From contig CAYZJC010000001.1 of NCBI GenBank assembly GCA_964478775.1, forward strand, positions 1 through 64,000: a stretch of DNA of 64,000 nt. The letters run 5' to 3'. Position numbers and translations under genes: made by a program. This document shows, piece by piece, positions 26,271-35,832 of the stretch. A model generated the notes under the pieces. The model did no database searches, was not told the DNA's origin, and saw nothing but the letters and a program-made list of their open reading frames with translations. The stretch comes from PNMQ01 sp964478775. Its GTDB lineage: Bacteria > Pseudomonadota > Alphaproteobacteria > Paracaedibacterales > CAIOTO01. Position 1 is the stretch's first letter. Each line of letters starts with the position of its first letter.

Positions 26271-28319
26271 ATGTCTAAGTCTGTGTTTGATACGCCTGCC
26301 ACAAGTAAAGCTGCCCTTGCAACAAAACCCAAAGCAGACTATTCAGCTAAAGATATTGAAGTGCTAGAAGGTCTTGAACCTGTTCGCAAACGCCCGGGCA
26401 TGTACATTGGCGGCACTGATGAAAAAGCCATGCATCATCTTGTAGCCGAAGTCCTTGATAACTCTATGGACGAAGCCGTTGCAGGCTTTGCAAAGCGAAT
26501 TGAAGTGTCTTTAAGTGCAAACAATATTGTTACTATTTCTGACGATGGTCGCGGGATTCCTGTAGACCCACACCCCAAGTTTCCACACATGTCTGCACTA
26601 GAAGTCATTTTCACAACGCTTCACTCTGGTGGAAAGTTCGACAGTAACGTATATAGCACCTCTGGCGGTTTGCATGGGGTTGGCATTTCCGTTGTGAACG
26701 CTTTGTCAGACATGGTTGCAGTTGAAATTTGTCGTAACAAAATAAGATATAAGCAAACCTATTCAAAGGGCCATGCCACATCAGGCCTTCAAACCGGCGA
26801 TACACCCACACGCAAAACAGGTACATCTATCACCTTTCACCCAGACCCAGAAATATTTGGCAACCAACAATTTAAAGCACACACGATCTACCAAATGATA
26901 CGTGCAAAGGCTTACCTGTTTAAAGGGGTTGAAATCATCTGGAGTTGCCATGCATCCCTCATTAAAGATGAGAAGACACCAAAAGAACAGCGCTTATATT
27001 ACCCCAATGGTTTGTCTGACTATTTGCAAGATATGGTTGTATCCTATCTACCAACACCAGATGAAAACACTCCTCCCTTCACATTTACAGAAGAAAATTG
27101 TTTTGCTGGTGATGCTTTATTCCCTGAACAACAAGGCAGATGCGAATGGGCGGTCTTTTGGCCAGACACCATTAGTGAAGAACCGCTAGACCTTGGTGAA
27201 GAATCGCGTGTAATATCTTTTTGTAATACCATTCCAACACCGCAAGGTGGAACCCATGAAGCAGGTCTTCGCTCAGCCTTAACACGTGCCTTAAAAGATT
27301 ATGGAGAGAGAACAAATAACAAACGTGCATCATCATTGACGGCTGAAGACGTTAATGGGGCAGTCGTTGCTGTGCTTTCTTGTTTTATCCCACAACCTCA
27401 GTTTCAAGGTCAAACAAAAGAAAAGCTAACCTCTAGCCAAGCCACACGCCTTGTTGACAACACCCTTAAAGACCACTTGGACCTTTGGTTTGGTGGGCAC
27501 CCAAAACTAGCAGAACGCATACTTGAACTTACAATTGCGCGCGCTGATGAACGCCTTCGTAAAAAACAAGCCAAAGAAGTATCAAGGGCTAGCGCAACAA
27601 GAAAACTAAGGCTACCTGGAAAGCTGACTGACTGTACATCAACAGACCCAGAAATCTGTGAAATCTTTTTAGTTGAAGGAGATTCCGCAGGGGGAACAGC
27701 TAAACAAGCCCGCCAGCGTTTAACACAAGCGGTACTTCCTTTAAAGGGTAAAATCTTAAACGTTGCAACAGCTTCCTTAGATAAACTAAAGGCCAACCAA
27801 GAAGTTTCTGACCTTTCATTGGCTTTAGGGTGCGGTGTTGGCAAGGCGTGTGATATCAGCAAGCTTCGTTACCATAAAATTATTATCATGACGGATGCTG
27901 ACGTTGATGGTGCGCACATTGCATCTCTCTTACTGACGTTCTTCCATCAAGAAATGCGCCCTATTGTAGAAGCGGGTTATGTGTATTTAGCACAGCCTCC
28001 GCTTTATCGTCTTTCTAATGGATCGAATGTAATTTATGCACGAAACGACGCTGAAAAAGAAGCACTTGTGAAAACAAAGTTTAGGGCAAACAGCAAAATT
28101 GACATCAGTCGCTTTAAAGGTTTAGGGGAAATGGCGGTTGCTCAGCTGCGTGATACCACCATGTCACCTGAACATAGAACTTTGTTGAAAGTGAAACTAT
28201 TACCATCAGATGCAAATTCACCAGATGAATTCGTATCACGCCTGATGGGAAGAAACGCTGAGGCTCGTTTCCAGTTCATTACGCAAAATGCACCTATGTT
28301 TAAAGACATCGACATTTAA
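26271..28319 (+). CDS. parE: DNA topoisomerase IV subunit B
   Basis: 682 residues. This size and the EGLEPVRKRPGMYIGGTDEKAMHHL start fit ParE rather than the longer GyrB. GHKL ATPase motifs: EVLDNSMDEAVAG, SDDGRGIPVD, GGLHGVGISVVNAL. Toprim motifs: FLVEGDSAGGTAKQARQR near residue 465 and MTDADVDGAHIASLL near 540. It ends with the conserved RFKGLGEM and RNAEARFQFI. It decatenates daughter chromosomes with ParC, which is not in this window. Its downstream neighbour, 36 nt away, is the dehydroquinate-synthase-like gene. Confidence 0.95.
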   Translation: MSKSVFDTPATSKAALATKPKADYSAKDIEVLEGLEPVRKRPGMYIGGTDEKAMHHLVAEVLDNSMDEAVAGFAKRIEVSLSANNIVTISDDGRGIPVDPHPKFPHMSALEVIFTTLHSGGKFDSNVYSTSGGLHGVGISVVNALSDMVAVEICRNKIRYKQTYSKGHATSGLQTGDTPTRKTGTSITFHPDPEIFGNQQFKAHTIYQMIRAKAYLFKGVEIIWSCHASLIKDEKTPKEQRLYYPNGLSDYLQDMVVSYLPTPDENTPPFTFTEENCFAGDALFPEQQGRCEWAVFWPDTISEEPLDLGEESRVISFCNTIPTPQGGTHEAGLRSALTRALKDYGERTNNKRASSLTAEDVNGAVVAVLSCFIPQPQFQGQTKEKLTSSQATRLVDNTLKDHLDLWFGGHPKLAERILELTIARADERLRKKQAKEVSRASATRKLRLPGKLTDCTSTDPEICEIFLVEGDSAGGTAKQARQRLTQAVLPLKGKILNVATASLDKLKANQEVSDLSLALGCGVGKACDISKLRYHKIIIMTDADVDGAHIASLLLTFFHQEMRPIVEAGYVYLAQPPLYRLSNGSNVIYARNDAEKEALVKTKFRANSKIDISRFKGLGEMAVAQLRDTTMSPEHRTLLKVKLLPSDANSPDEFVSRLMGRNAEARFQFITQNAPMFKDIDI

Positions 28320-28355
28320 AGTGTTTTAGATCTACAAATTTTAAAAGGGGGACAA

Positions 28356-29516
28356 ATGCAATCAGATTTTATAAATACTTTTAACCCTATTACCACAGTG
28401 CACATGAAACACAAACAAAGTCATGTGTGGCGCTGCAGTGAACCGCTTTCAACTTACAATTTAAGTGAACGCTATGGGGCAATACTATGCGACGAGAGAT
28501 TTCTAAACGACATTCAAAGTCACTCTATCCCCGCATTTGCCATAAAAAGCACAGAAGACAATAAGTCGTTTGAAACCTTACAGCAAATTTGGCTATTCTT
28601 TAAGGCTCATAACGTCAAAAAAACTGATCGCGTCCTTATTATTGGGGGAGGCATCATTCATGACACAGCATGTTTGGCCTGTGCCTTATATTATAGAGGC
28701 TTAACTTTTGACTATGTGCCAACATCTTTACTGTCTATGATTGACGTATGTATAGGTGGAAAGACAGCCGTCAATGCGGTTGGCATTAAAAATGCCATAG
28801 GTCTTATATTACCAAGTGACAATGTGATTATTGACCTCAACTTTATAAAGACTTTAAGCCAGCGTCACATTGCCGAAGGCTTTGGGGAACTTAGCAAAAT
28901 CGCATTCCTCTTTGGCCCCGATACTTTTCAAACCTACCTCACTTTATTTAACAATCTAAGTGATTCCTTTTTTGAAAACCCTTCACTACATCGTGATGAT
29001 TATCTTAAATTTATTGAGCTTGGCATTAAACTTAAAACTAAAATGGTTGAACGTGACGAAGATGATACCCACCATAGAAAATTTTTAAATTTTGGCCATA
29101 GCATTGGCCATGCGATAGAAGCAGCGTCTCACTATAATATTCCACATGGTCTTGCCATTTGCATGGGGATGCTTGTTAAAATTAAGTACATGCCAGTTGA
29201 AAAAAACAACGCACTTCAAATACAATGCGAGAGGTTAGAAAACCATTTAAACACACTGCTTAAAAAATTTAATGTCATCCCTTTATTGAAGGCAGAACTT
29301 CCCAATTTGCAGTGGGATNNNNNNNNNNAGCCGGCATCAAACTTAGTTTCTGATAAAAAAAACAATAAAACAAGTATGCAACACGTAATCCCTACGCCAG
29401 CTTATACAACCCCAGACCAACAAGATATATTTCAAGTGAAACTGGAAAATTTCCCCGTAGACGATGCGTTCCAAAACACAATACATACCCTTTTTACAAA
29501 AATTATCAGTTTTTAG
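28356..29516 (+). CDS. 3-dehydroquinate synthase-like sugar-phosphate cyclase, with internal gap
   Basis: About 386 residues. The NAD site and metal site of the family are plain: IIGGGIIHDTACLA, YVPTSLLSMIDVCIGGKTAVN, KNAIGLI, GFGELSKIA (metal glutamate) and LNFGHSIGHAIE with both histidines, then PHGLAICMGM. A DKK follows late, after ten Ns (29319-29328). It departs from AroB at many usually fixed positions: GGGVVGD reads GGGIIHD, and the conserved pair of threonines in PTTLL reads PTS. No other shikimate genes are in the window. It could be AroB, or a related cyclase using a sedoheptulose or amino-sugar phosphate. Confidence 0.65.
   Translation: MQSDFINTFNPITTVHMKHKQSHVWRCSEPLSTYNLSERYGAILCDERFLNDIQSHSIPAFAIKSTEDNKSFETLQQIWLFFKAHNVKKTDRVLIIGGGIIHDTACLACALYYRGLTFDYVPTSLLSMIDVCIGGKTAVNAVGIKNAIGLILPSDNVIIDLNFIKTLSQRHIAEGFGELSKIAFLFGPDTFQTYLTLFNNLSDSFFENPSLHRDDYLKFIELGIKLKTKMVERDEDDTHHRKFLNFGHSIGHAIEAASHYNIPHGLAICMGMLVKIKYMPVEKNNALQIQCERLENHLNTLLKKFNVIPLLKAELPNLQWDXXXXPASNLVSDKKNNKTSMQHVIPTPAYTTPDQQDIFQVKLENFPVDDAFQNTIHTLFTKIISF
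29319..29328. other. Assembly gap (10 N) in dehydroquinate-synthase-like gene
   Basis: Ten Ns. Frame is kept across them and the spacing to the DKK motif is about normal for the family. Confidence 0.95.
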
Positions 29517-29680
29517 TGGCTCTCATGGAAAAGAGGGGGAGGTGATTATTTACTGAGGATAAAGCGCTTCCCCACCCCCACAAGCACACCTTTGTATTTG
29601 CGATTATAATCATTACACAATAACACCAATTAACAAATTATTAATCATAAAATAATTAATTTAAAATATAAAAATAATTT

Positions 29681-32137
29681 TTAAGTTAAAATTTCACGTT
29701 TTCCAACATGGTTGGGTGCACTTATAATTCCATTTTTTTCAAGTTGTTCAATGATACGTGCAGCACGGTTATACCCAATTTGCAAATGGCGTTGAACAAA
29801 GCTAGTTGATGCCTTTCCTTCACGCAAGATAAGTTCCAGGGCAGCTTGGTAGGTCGCATCCTCTTTGCTCTCTTGTGAATTGCTATCCATGTTTTTCATT
29901 TCATCTTCTTCATCGGTGACACCATCAATATAGCTAGGCTCCCCTTGCATTTTAAGAAAGCCCACAATTTTTTCGACTTCATCATCTTTTACAAATGGAC
30001 CATGAACACGGCTCATGCGGCCAACACCTGGCATAAACAGCATGTCCCCCTGTCCTAACAATTGTTCAGCCCCTTGTTCACCTAAAATTGTGCGGCTATC
30101 AATTTTGGAGGTGACTTGGAAACTGATACGCGTTGGAAAGTTAGCCTTAATGGTGCCGGTGATAACATCAACCGATGGGCGCTGGGTTGCCATAATCAAA
30201 TGTATACCAGCGGCACGTGCCATTTGCGCAAGGCGTTGAATAGCAGCTTCAATTTCTTTTCCAGCAACCAACATTAAGTCTGCCATTTCATCCACAACAA
30301 CGACAATATACGGTAGTGGTTCAAAGTCAAGCCCTTGGTTTTCAAAAATTGGTTTACCGGTTTCAGAATCAAACCCTGTTTGGACACGGCGCATTAAGAC
30401 TTCACCATTTAGACGTGCTTCTTGAAGACGCTTATTAAAACCGTCAATGCCTCTCACACCAAGCTTTGACATCGCACGATATCTGTTTTCCATTTCCTTA
30501 ACGGCCCATTTTAAGGCAACAACTGCTTTTTTAGGGTCAGTGACGACAGGGGTTAAGAGGTGGGGGATATCGTCATATACAGAAAGCTCAAGCATTTTAG
30601 GATCAATCATAATGAATTTGCAATGCTGTGGAGTTAAACGATATAGCAACGATAATATCATCGCATTAACAGAAACAGATTTACCTGAACCCGTTGTACC
30701 GGCAACAAGTAAGTGTGGCATTTTTGCAAGGTCCGCAACAATAGGGGTTCCCCCAATGTCTTGACCTAAGATCAAAGGCAAAGCGGCTTGTGAGACTTTA
30801 TAGTCGTTTGATGCCACCAGTTGACGTAAATATACCGTTTGGCGTGTTTTGTTTGGCAGTTCAATACCAATGACATTTTGACCTTGCACCACAGCAATAC
30901 GTGCTGAAAGCGCACTCATTGACCGGGCAATATCATCAGCAAGACCAATAACCCTAGAACTTTTAATTCCTGGTGCTGGTTTGAGTTCAAATAAAGTGAC
31001 AACGGGGCCAGGGCGAATATTGACAATCTCACCATCAATGCCAAACTCATTTAAAACAGTTTCAAGGGTCTGCGCTTGCTCTTTTAAGACATCTTCTGTA
31101 AGCACGGGGCCACGCTGCACAAGGGTTTTCTCCAACAAATCAATTGGCGGAAGAACATATTCACCAGATTGCAATAAATGTGTAGCGTCAAATGCAGGCG
31201 TTTTTTTAGCTGTCACAGCCTTTCCCTTAGAAGCCGCTTTAGCGTTTGTTTGTACATGACCGGGCGCTGTAAAACTTGGGTAGGACGGGAGTTCATTATC
31301 AAAATCATCTTGCTCAGTTTCTGATAAAGAGGGTTTTGAGTGCCAGTCAATTGTTGGCTCCTCCTCTAAAGTTTCAAATTGGGCAAATTGAATATGCGCT
31401 TGGCTAAAAGCACCTACATCTTTATTAAAGGCCTGATCATCTTTATGGGTTTTCGATAAGTTTTGTTTTGCTGTCAGCTTTTCATAAGTTAAGAACATGA
31501 GCTGGCCGATTGCCACAATCAAAATGGTAAGCAAGCGATAAAGTGCTACAATCACAAAAGTCAACTGCTGTAAGGTAAGCCCGAGTGAGACCCACACCAA
31601 CAGAAATGAAATAAAGAAAGTACTCACCAAAATAGGAATCAGCAACACGGTACACTTATAATGTGCTAACAGCCCTATGAGGTGAGAGAGCAGTAAATAC
31701 CCTACAAAACCAGATGTATGAGGAAGGTTTGAAAATATATCAACACGATTACTTATCACATTCATCCAAGAAAACGAACTTAATACAAAGCAAAGCCCCA
31801 CACACCCTATTAAACTAGCAAAGAGTTTAAAGAAATTAAAACGAAAGGTTGGAGAGCGAATTAATTGCACGCCCCACACCCCCAGAATAAAAATTGCTAG
31901 GAAGGCCACAACACCAAAAGCTTGTAAAGCAATATCACTTATGATCGCTCCAACACCTTGGGTCATATTTTTTAACGGCAAGGATGAGGCCACATTGAAA
32001 CTTGCATCCGTTGGTGAGTAGCTAAAACAAGACAACGCAAATAAAATAGACATAGACAAAAGAGCCAAGCCGCTAAAGTCACGAATTCTGCGTTTAATAA
32101 ACATGATAAAATCAAAAGAGGTAAGTTGTGTTCTCAT
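29681..32137 (-). CDS. ftsK: DNA translocase FtsK
   Basis: 818 residues. FtsK anchors at the septum and pumps DNA toward dif for chromosome dimer resolution. N-terminal part: four to five membrane helices (about residues 20-215), then a charged linker. Motor: LEKTLVQRGPVLTEDVLKEQ, GQDIGGTPIVADLAKMPHLLVAGTTGSGKS split over the alpha/beta domains with Walker A, Walker B VVVVDEMADLM, MATQRPSVDVITG. C-terminal gamma domain: VQRHLQIGYNRAARIIEQLE, which reads KOPS. The linker is short compared with gammaproteobacterial FtsK. An alternative start at 32104 would trim 11 residues. Confidence 0.95.
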   Translation of the reverse strand: MRTQLTSFDFIMFIKRRIRDFSGLALLSMSILFALSCFSYSPTDASFNVASSLPLKNMTQGVGAIISDIALQAFGVVAFLAIFILGVWGVQLIRSPTFRFNFFKLFASLIGCVGLCFVLSSFSWMNVISNRVDIFSNLPHTSGFVGYLLLSHLIGLLAHYKCTVLLIPILVSTFFISFLLVWVSLGLTLQQLTFVIVALYRLLTILIVAIGQLMFLTYEKLTAKQNLSKTHKDDQAFNKDVGAFSQAHIQFAQFETLEEEPTIDWHSKPSLSETEQDDFDNELPSYPSFTAPGHVQTNAKAASKGKAVTAKKTPAFDATHLLQSGEYVLPPIDLLEKTLVQRGPVLTEDVLKEQAQTLETVLNEFGIDGEIVNIRPGPVVTLFELKPAPGIKSSRVIGLADDIARSMSALSARIAVVQGQNVIGIELPNKTRQTVYLRQLVASNDYKVSQAALPLILGQDIGGTPIVADLAKMPHLLVAGTTGSGKSVSVNAMILSLLYRLTPQHCKFIMIDPKMLELSVYDDIPHLLTPVVTDPKKAVVALKWAVKEMENRYRAMSKLGVRGIDGFNKRLQEARLNGEVLMRRVQTGFDSETGKPIFENQGLDFEPLPYIVVVVDEMADLMLVAGKEIEAAIQRLAQMARAAGIHLIMATQRPSVDVITGTIKANFPTRISFQVTSKIDSRTILGEQGAEQLLGQGDMLFMPGVGRMSRVHGPFVKDDEVEKIVGFLKMQGEPSYIDGVTDEEDEMKNMDSNSQESKEDATYQAALELILREGKASTSFVQRHLQIGYNRAARIIEQLEKNGIISAPNHVGKREILT

Positions 32138-32405
32138 AAATATTGTTATTTGTCGTCATTTGCAGTTAAACAAGAGAAAAAAATCTCTTAATTGTTATAG
32201 ATGTTGAAAGTATACCACATTTCCTTTTCAGACACAATTTTTCACATTAAATAAATATGGGTGTACTTAACACATTGTTTTCGTAGTCATCATCAAAGCA
32301 CAACATCAACCTGGCCCCTAAGTTGATAGCACACAAGCACTTGTCTTTAAATGAAAAAACTTTTAATCTAATTATAATGAAACGCTAAAAGATGTCATAT
32401 TTAAC
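32138..32405. other. Divergent intergenic region ftsK/mlaF
   Basis: 268 A+T-rich bases between the divergent ftsK and mlaF. Promoters for both must lie here; no convincing -35/-10 pair, RNA or repeat was picked out. Confidence 0.4.
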
Positions 32406-33329
32406 ATGGATTCAGACCAACCAGCCAGTCAACCACAAATCATTCTTGAAGTTCCAGAAGATATGGTAAGACAAGAAAAACCAAAGATAACGCTTAGTGC
32501 GGATAGCACCATTACAACCCAAGCAGAGATTTTAAAGAAACAACAAGAAAAACCATTAATTGAGGTCATCAACCTTAGCAAATCATTTGGTGACAAGGTT
32601 GTCTTAGAGCACGTCAACTTTAGCGTCAACAAAGGTGAATCTTTCGTTATTATGGGTGGCTCTGGAACGGGAAAATCTATTTTGCTTAAATGTATTTTAG
32701 GCTTAATTGAACCTGATAAAGGGGAAATTTTAGTTGATGGTGTGGATATTTTGGAATTAGATATAAGTGAACGCCGAACTGTGATGAAGCGCTTTGGGAT
32801 GCTCTTTCAAGGGGGCGCTCTCTTTGACAGTCTTACTATTGCTGAAAACATTTCCTTTGGCCTGATACAAGGCTTTAATTATAGTAAGGCTGCCGCTTTA
32901 ACGATTGCAATGGAAAAAATTAAAGCTGTTGAACTCCCCGCATCAGTTGCTAACCAACTTCCAGCAGAACTTTCAGGAGGAATGCAAAAACGTGCTGCTC
33001 TTGCAAGGGCAATTGCGACAACCCCCGATGTTATTTTCTTTGATGAGCCCACAACGGGTCTTGACCCTATTTTAAGCAGCACCATTAACGAGTTGATCAA
33101 AAAGTGCACAAATGAATTAAACTCATGCGCTATCACTGTCACACATGATATGAAAAGCCTTAAACATATCGCAGATAAGGTTGGGCTTTTACATGAAGGC
33201 AAATTTATTTGGCAAGGCAGTGTTGAAGAACTTGACACCACAGACAACCCTTACGTTCAACAATTCGTCAAAGGGGAACCTTATGGCCCATTTACTACGC
33301 CTGCACCTGCAAACATTGCCTCTTTGTAG
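32406..33329 (+). CDS. mlaF: Phospholipid ABC transporter ATP-binding protein MlaF
   Basis: 307 residues: an unusual acidic/polar N-terminal extension of about 45 residues, then a standard ABC domain. Seen: Walker A GGSGTGKSILLKCILG, FQGGALFDSLTIAENI (the Mla-type Q-loop), signature LSGGMQKRAALARAI, Walker B VIFFDEPTTGLDP, and a switch histidine in VTHDMKSLKHIAD. The GALFDSLT and GGMQKRAALARA forms are diagnostic of MlaF, which keeps outer-membrane lipid asymmetry with MlaE/D/B. Those partners are not adjacent. Confidence 0.85.
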   Translation: MDSDQPASQPQIILEVPEDMVRQEKPKITLSADSTITTQAEILKKQQEKPLIEVINLSKSFGDKVVLEHVNFSVNKGESFVIMGGSGTGKSILLKCILGLIEPDKGEILVDGVDILELDISERRTVMKRFGMLFQGGALFDSLTIAENISFGLIQGFNYSKAAALTIAMEKIKAVELPASVANQLPAELSGGMQKRAALARAIATTPDVIFFDEPTTGLDPILSSTINELIKKCTNELNSCAITVTHDMKSLKHIADKVGLLHEGKFIWQGSVEELDTTDNPYVQQFVKGEPYGPFTTPAPANIASL

Positions 33330-33344
33330 ATGAAGACTTCATCT
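33328..33344 (+). terminator. Hairpin at the mlaF stop
   Basis: AGATGAAG and CTTCATCT form a tight hairpin starting at the mlaF stop codon and followed by TTAAAAT, without a strong T tract. A second, looser dyad, ACGCATGC (33352-33359) with GCATGCGT (33380-33387), follows. Weak terminator at best. Confidence 0.35.
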
Positions 33345-33480
33345 TAAAATAACGCATGCCAGAGCCTCATCACTCCCTAGCATGCGTCATAACTATAGCT
33401 TGCCACTTATAATTTAGTAGCTAACAAAGCTGTTATATACTCAATAAATTTAGCTATAAAATTGTGAAAACTTTACTCAC

Positions 33481-33867
33481 CTAGCGTGAGGATGGCACAT
33501 TAAAACCACATGCGTTTTCTTCCCATTTGCATACACTTTCAGCACTACACTGAGCTTGGTTTTTAAACTGACGGCAGTCAGCTAGGCAGCCTTGGGGAAA
33601 ACGCTTTGAAAAAATACAACCATCAGTCATGCTACACATATTTACGTACTGATCAAAGTCTTTACTCATTAAGTCACAGGACCTCATAACGACTTCATTA
33701 GCGCTTTGCTTGCCACTTTCAGTTCTACACAAATCACCAATCTGGATTAAGTTTTCAAACACTTTTGCGCATTTATCATTTACACTCATTTGACTAGCAT
33801 GAGACTGAGTTAACATCATAGATGCAAACATAAAACCAATCATCATCATTTTTTTAATCAACAACAT
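33481..33867 (-). CDS. Small cysteine-rich secreted protein
   Basis: 128 residues, family not recognised. A signal peptide (MMMIGFMFASMMLTQSHA, cleavage near residue 24) is followed by about 100 residues with ten cysteines, an even number that suggests up to five disulfides in an oxidising compartment. The last third has a tight C-x6-C-x5-C-x6-C pattern containing CKWEENAC, slightly like cysteine-rich extracellular domains. It stands alone between mlaF and the CCA-adding enzyme. An exported or host-directed role is inference. Confidence 0.65.
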   Translation of the reverse strand: MLLIKKMMMIGFMFASMMLTQSHASQMSVNDKCAKVFENLIQIGDLCRTESGKQSANEVVMRSCDLMSKDFDQYVNMCSMTDGCIFSKRFPQGCLADCRQFKNQAQCSAESVCKWEENACGFNVPSSR

Positions 33868-34003
33868 TCAAAAAATTCCTCTTTTAGATTTAGAATTTCA
33901 AATTAACAAAAAAAGATTAACAGAATGTGAAATAATCCTTTTATCTCAATAATAAAAAACATAAAATAAGGAAAACTGAAATTTATATGATACAAAAGAC
34001 CGC

Positions 34004-35263
34004 TTGCTCTACACTTTTCCCAATGAAATTTTTAATCAAATCCCCCCCTCAGCGATTGATCTCTTAAAACTATTTGAATCAAGAGGTGCTAAGGCAAGGT
34101 TAGTTGGGGGATATGTCCGTGATTTGTTGTGGGGGCATTTTCACCCAAAAGCATGCCTTCCTAAACAAACAGTGCTTGATATTGATATCTGTATTGACCA
34201 ACCACCCACATGGGTTATAGCCTTTGCAAACAAGCATCACATCAAAGCCATTCCAACTGGTATTAACCATGGGACAGTGACACTTCTATTTAACGATCAA
34301 ACCTTTGAAGTAACAACGCTACGCCACGACATAGCCCCACACGGAAGACATAGTGATGTTAGCTTTAATGCAACCTTTGAAGAAGACGCCTTAAGGCGTG
34401 ACTTTACCATTAACGCTTTAAGCCTAGATTATAAAGGTAATCTTTATGACTACACCCAAGGTCTTAAAGATATCAAATCACAAACAATTGGGTTTATTGG
34501 CGACCCTTTAACGCGTATTGAAGAAGACGCTTTGCGCATATGGCGATACTTTAGGTTTTACGCAACGCACCTTTCCCCTGCAGCTTTAGGAAAAAGTTTA
34601 AGTGATTACCGCACCCCTCTTCCCAATTATCAAACACTTAAACAAGGCCAAGCTATTTTAAGTGCAGAACGTATCACCCAAGAATTCTTTAAAATTTTAC
34701 GCAGTGTGAATGCCCCCTCTATTTTGCCAGTGATGCAAAGTTACGGCCTTTTAAAAGACGAACAGCGTGTCAATTGTACGATTACAAAAGAAGTCATTAA
34801 CCGTTTATGGGCCTTTGAAAGTGTACTAGTGCCAGAAAACTTAACGCTTGATATCAGCACTAAGCTTGTTAGCCTTCATCTTACCGGTCAGCCCTTTTGT
34901 TTAACAAAACAACAAAATAAAAATTTTGTGTTTTTAAGTCAATTGAATTTATCTACAAATTGCATCCATAATATACCAGACATGTTAAAACACACAGCAT
35001 GCTTTAAACCAGAATTATGGGTGGATGTTAATGCGTTATGCTTTGCTTTTCATCACACACATCATGAACGTGGAAAAAGGCCCCTTCCCCCTTTTCCTTT
35101 GCAAGGTAAACATCTGCAAAGCTTAAATATAGACAACGCAATTGAGGTTAATGGAACCTACACCTACAAGCGTATTTTAGATACCCTCAAAGGGGAATGG
35201 TTTGACTCCAACTGTACCCTCACCCTTGATGAATGCCTTACGCGTGTAAAGACAATTGCATAA
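34004..35263 (+). CDS. CCA tRNA nucleotidyltransferase / poly(A) polymerase family
   Basis: 419 residues from a TTG at 34004; no in-frame ATG exists near the expected family start. Nucleotidyltransferase motifs: RLVGGYVRDLLWG, the acidic pair in LDIDICID, EVTTLRHDIAP, EEDALRRDFTINAL and GDPLTRIEEDALRIWRYFRF. In alphaproteobacteria this class II form usually adds CCA to tRNAs. A 13-residue insertion between the RDLLWG motif and the DID motif is unusual. Its 3' end overlaps the convergent EVE gene by 26 nt. Confidence 0.9.
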   Translation: MLYTFPNEIFNQIPPSAIDLLKLFESRGAKARLVGGYVRDLLWGHFHPKACLPKQTVLDIDICIDQPPTWVIAFANKHHIKAIPTGINHGTVTLLFNDQTFEVTTLRHDIAPHGRHSDVSFNATFEEDALRRDFTINALSLDYKGNLYDYTQGLKDIKSQTIGFIGDPLTRIEEDALRIWRYFRFYATHLSPAALGKSLSDYRTPLPNYQTLKQGQAILSAERITQEFFKILRSVNAPSILPVMQSYGLLKDEQRVNCTITKEVINRLWAFESVLVPENLTLDISTKLVSLHLTGQPFCLTKQQNKNFVFLSQLNLSTNCIHNIPDMLKHTACFKPELWVDVNALCFAFHHTHHERGKRPLPPFPLQGKHLQSLNIDNAIEVNGTYTYKRILDTLKGEWFDSNCTLTLDECLTRVKTIA

Positions 35264-35696
35264 TAATTTCCCATTCATGTTGTTCTACTGGCTGCACAGA
35301 AAGCCTAGACTGTTTTAAAAGCACCATGTCTTTCAAACGCGGCTCTGTTTTAATTTGATCAAGGCTAACAGGGTTTTCTAAGGCTTGCACGTAGCGCATA
35401 TCACGAAGACCGAACACCCCTTTTTCATCTGTCGGGTCAATGCGATAATCACTTACAACCTCAACAATTCCTACGATTCTCCTTTCCCTTACGGAATGAT
35501 AAAAGAAACATAAATCACCAATTCGCATAGCTTTTATATTGTTGCGCGCAAGATAATTTCTAACGCCATTCCAAGGCTCTACCTCAACACGTTTTTGATC
35601 AGTAAAGGACCATGTCTCAGGTTCAGACTTGATCAGCCAAAAGCTTTTGGGATGAGGTGTTTGTTGTAAATCAGCTGCCATATTTTTTCCAATCAA
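35238..35696 (-). CDS. EVE domain-containing protein
   Basis: 152 residues. The EVE domain is a PUA-like fold thought to bind modified bases in nucleic acids. Seen: SFWLIKSEPETWSF, EPWNGVRNYLARNNIKAMRIGD, LCFFYHS, IVGIVEVVSD, and a C-terminal RLSVQPVEQHEWEII. These match the thymocyte-nuclear-protein-1-like bacterial family over the whole length. Start 35696, or 35681 at MAADL. It overlaps the end of the CCA-adding gene on the other strand. Confidence 0.9.
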   Translation of the reverse strand: MIGKNMAADLQQTPHPKSFWLIKSEPETWSFTDQKRVEVEPWNGVRNYLARNNIKAMRIGDLCFFYHSVRERRIVGIVEVVSDYRIDPTDEKGVFGLRDMRYVQALENPVSLDQIKTEPRLKDMVLLKQSRLSVQPVEQHEWEIIMQLSLHA

Positions 35697-35832
35697 ATTT
35701 CTAACTTGAGATGTGCTTTTTAAAAGGGCTTAAGTTATTTTTAATCTTTTTAAAATAGTATATAAGAGAATAGGTTAAAATCAATCAGATTTGTTGCATC
35801 CAAAATCAAACACATCTAGAAGGCCCAGTGTC

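Noticed and set aside
29530..29585. G-rich and C-rich arms between the dehydroquinate-synthase-like gene and ftsK as a terminator.
   Set aside because: The stem needs a mismatch and a long loop, and there is no T run.
33987..34067. ATG-initiated small frame overlapping the start of the CCA-adding gene.
   Set aside because: It ends after 26 codons in a different frame and shows no family signal; the TTG start of the real frame fits better.
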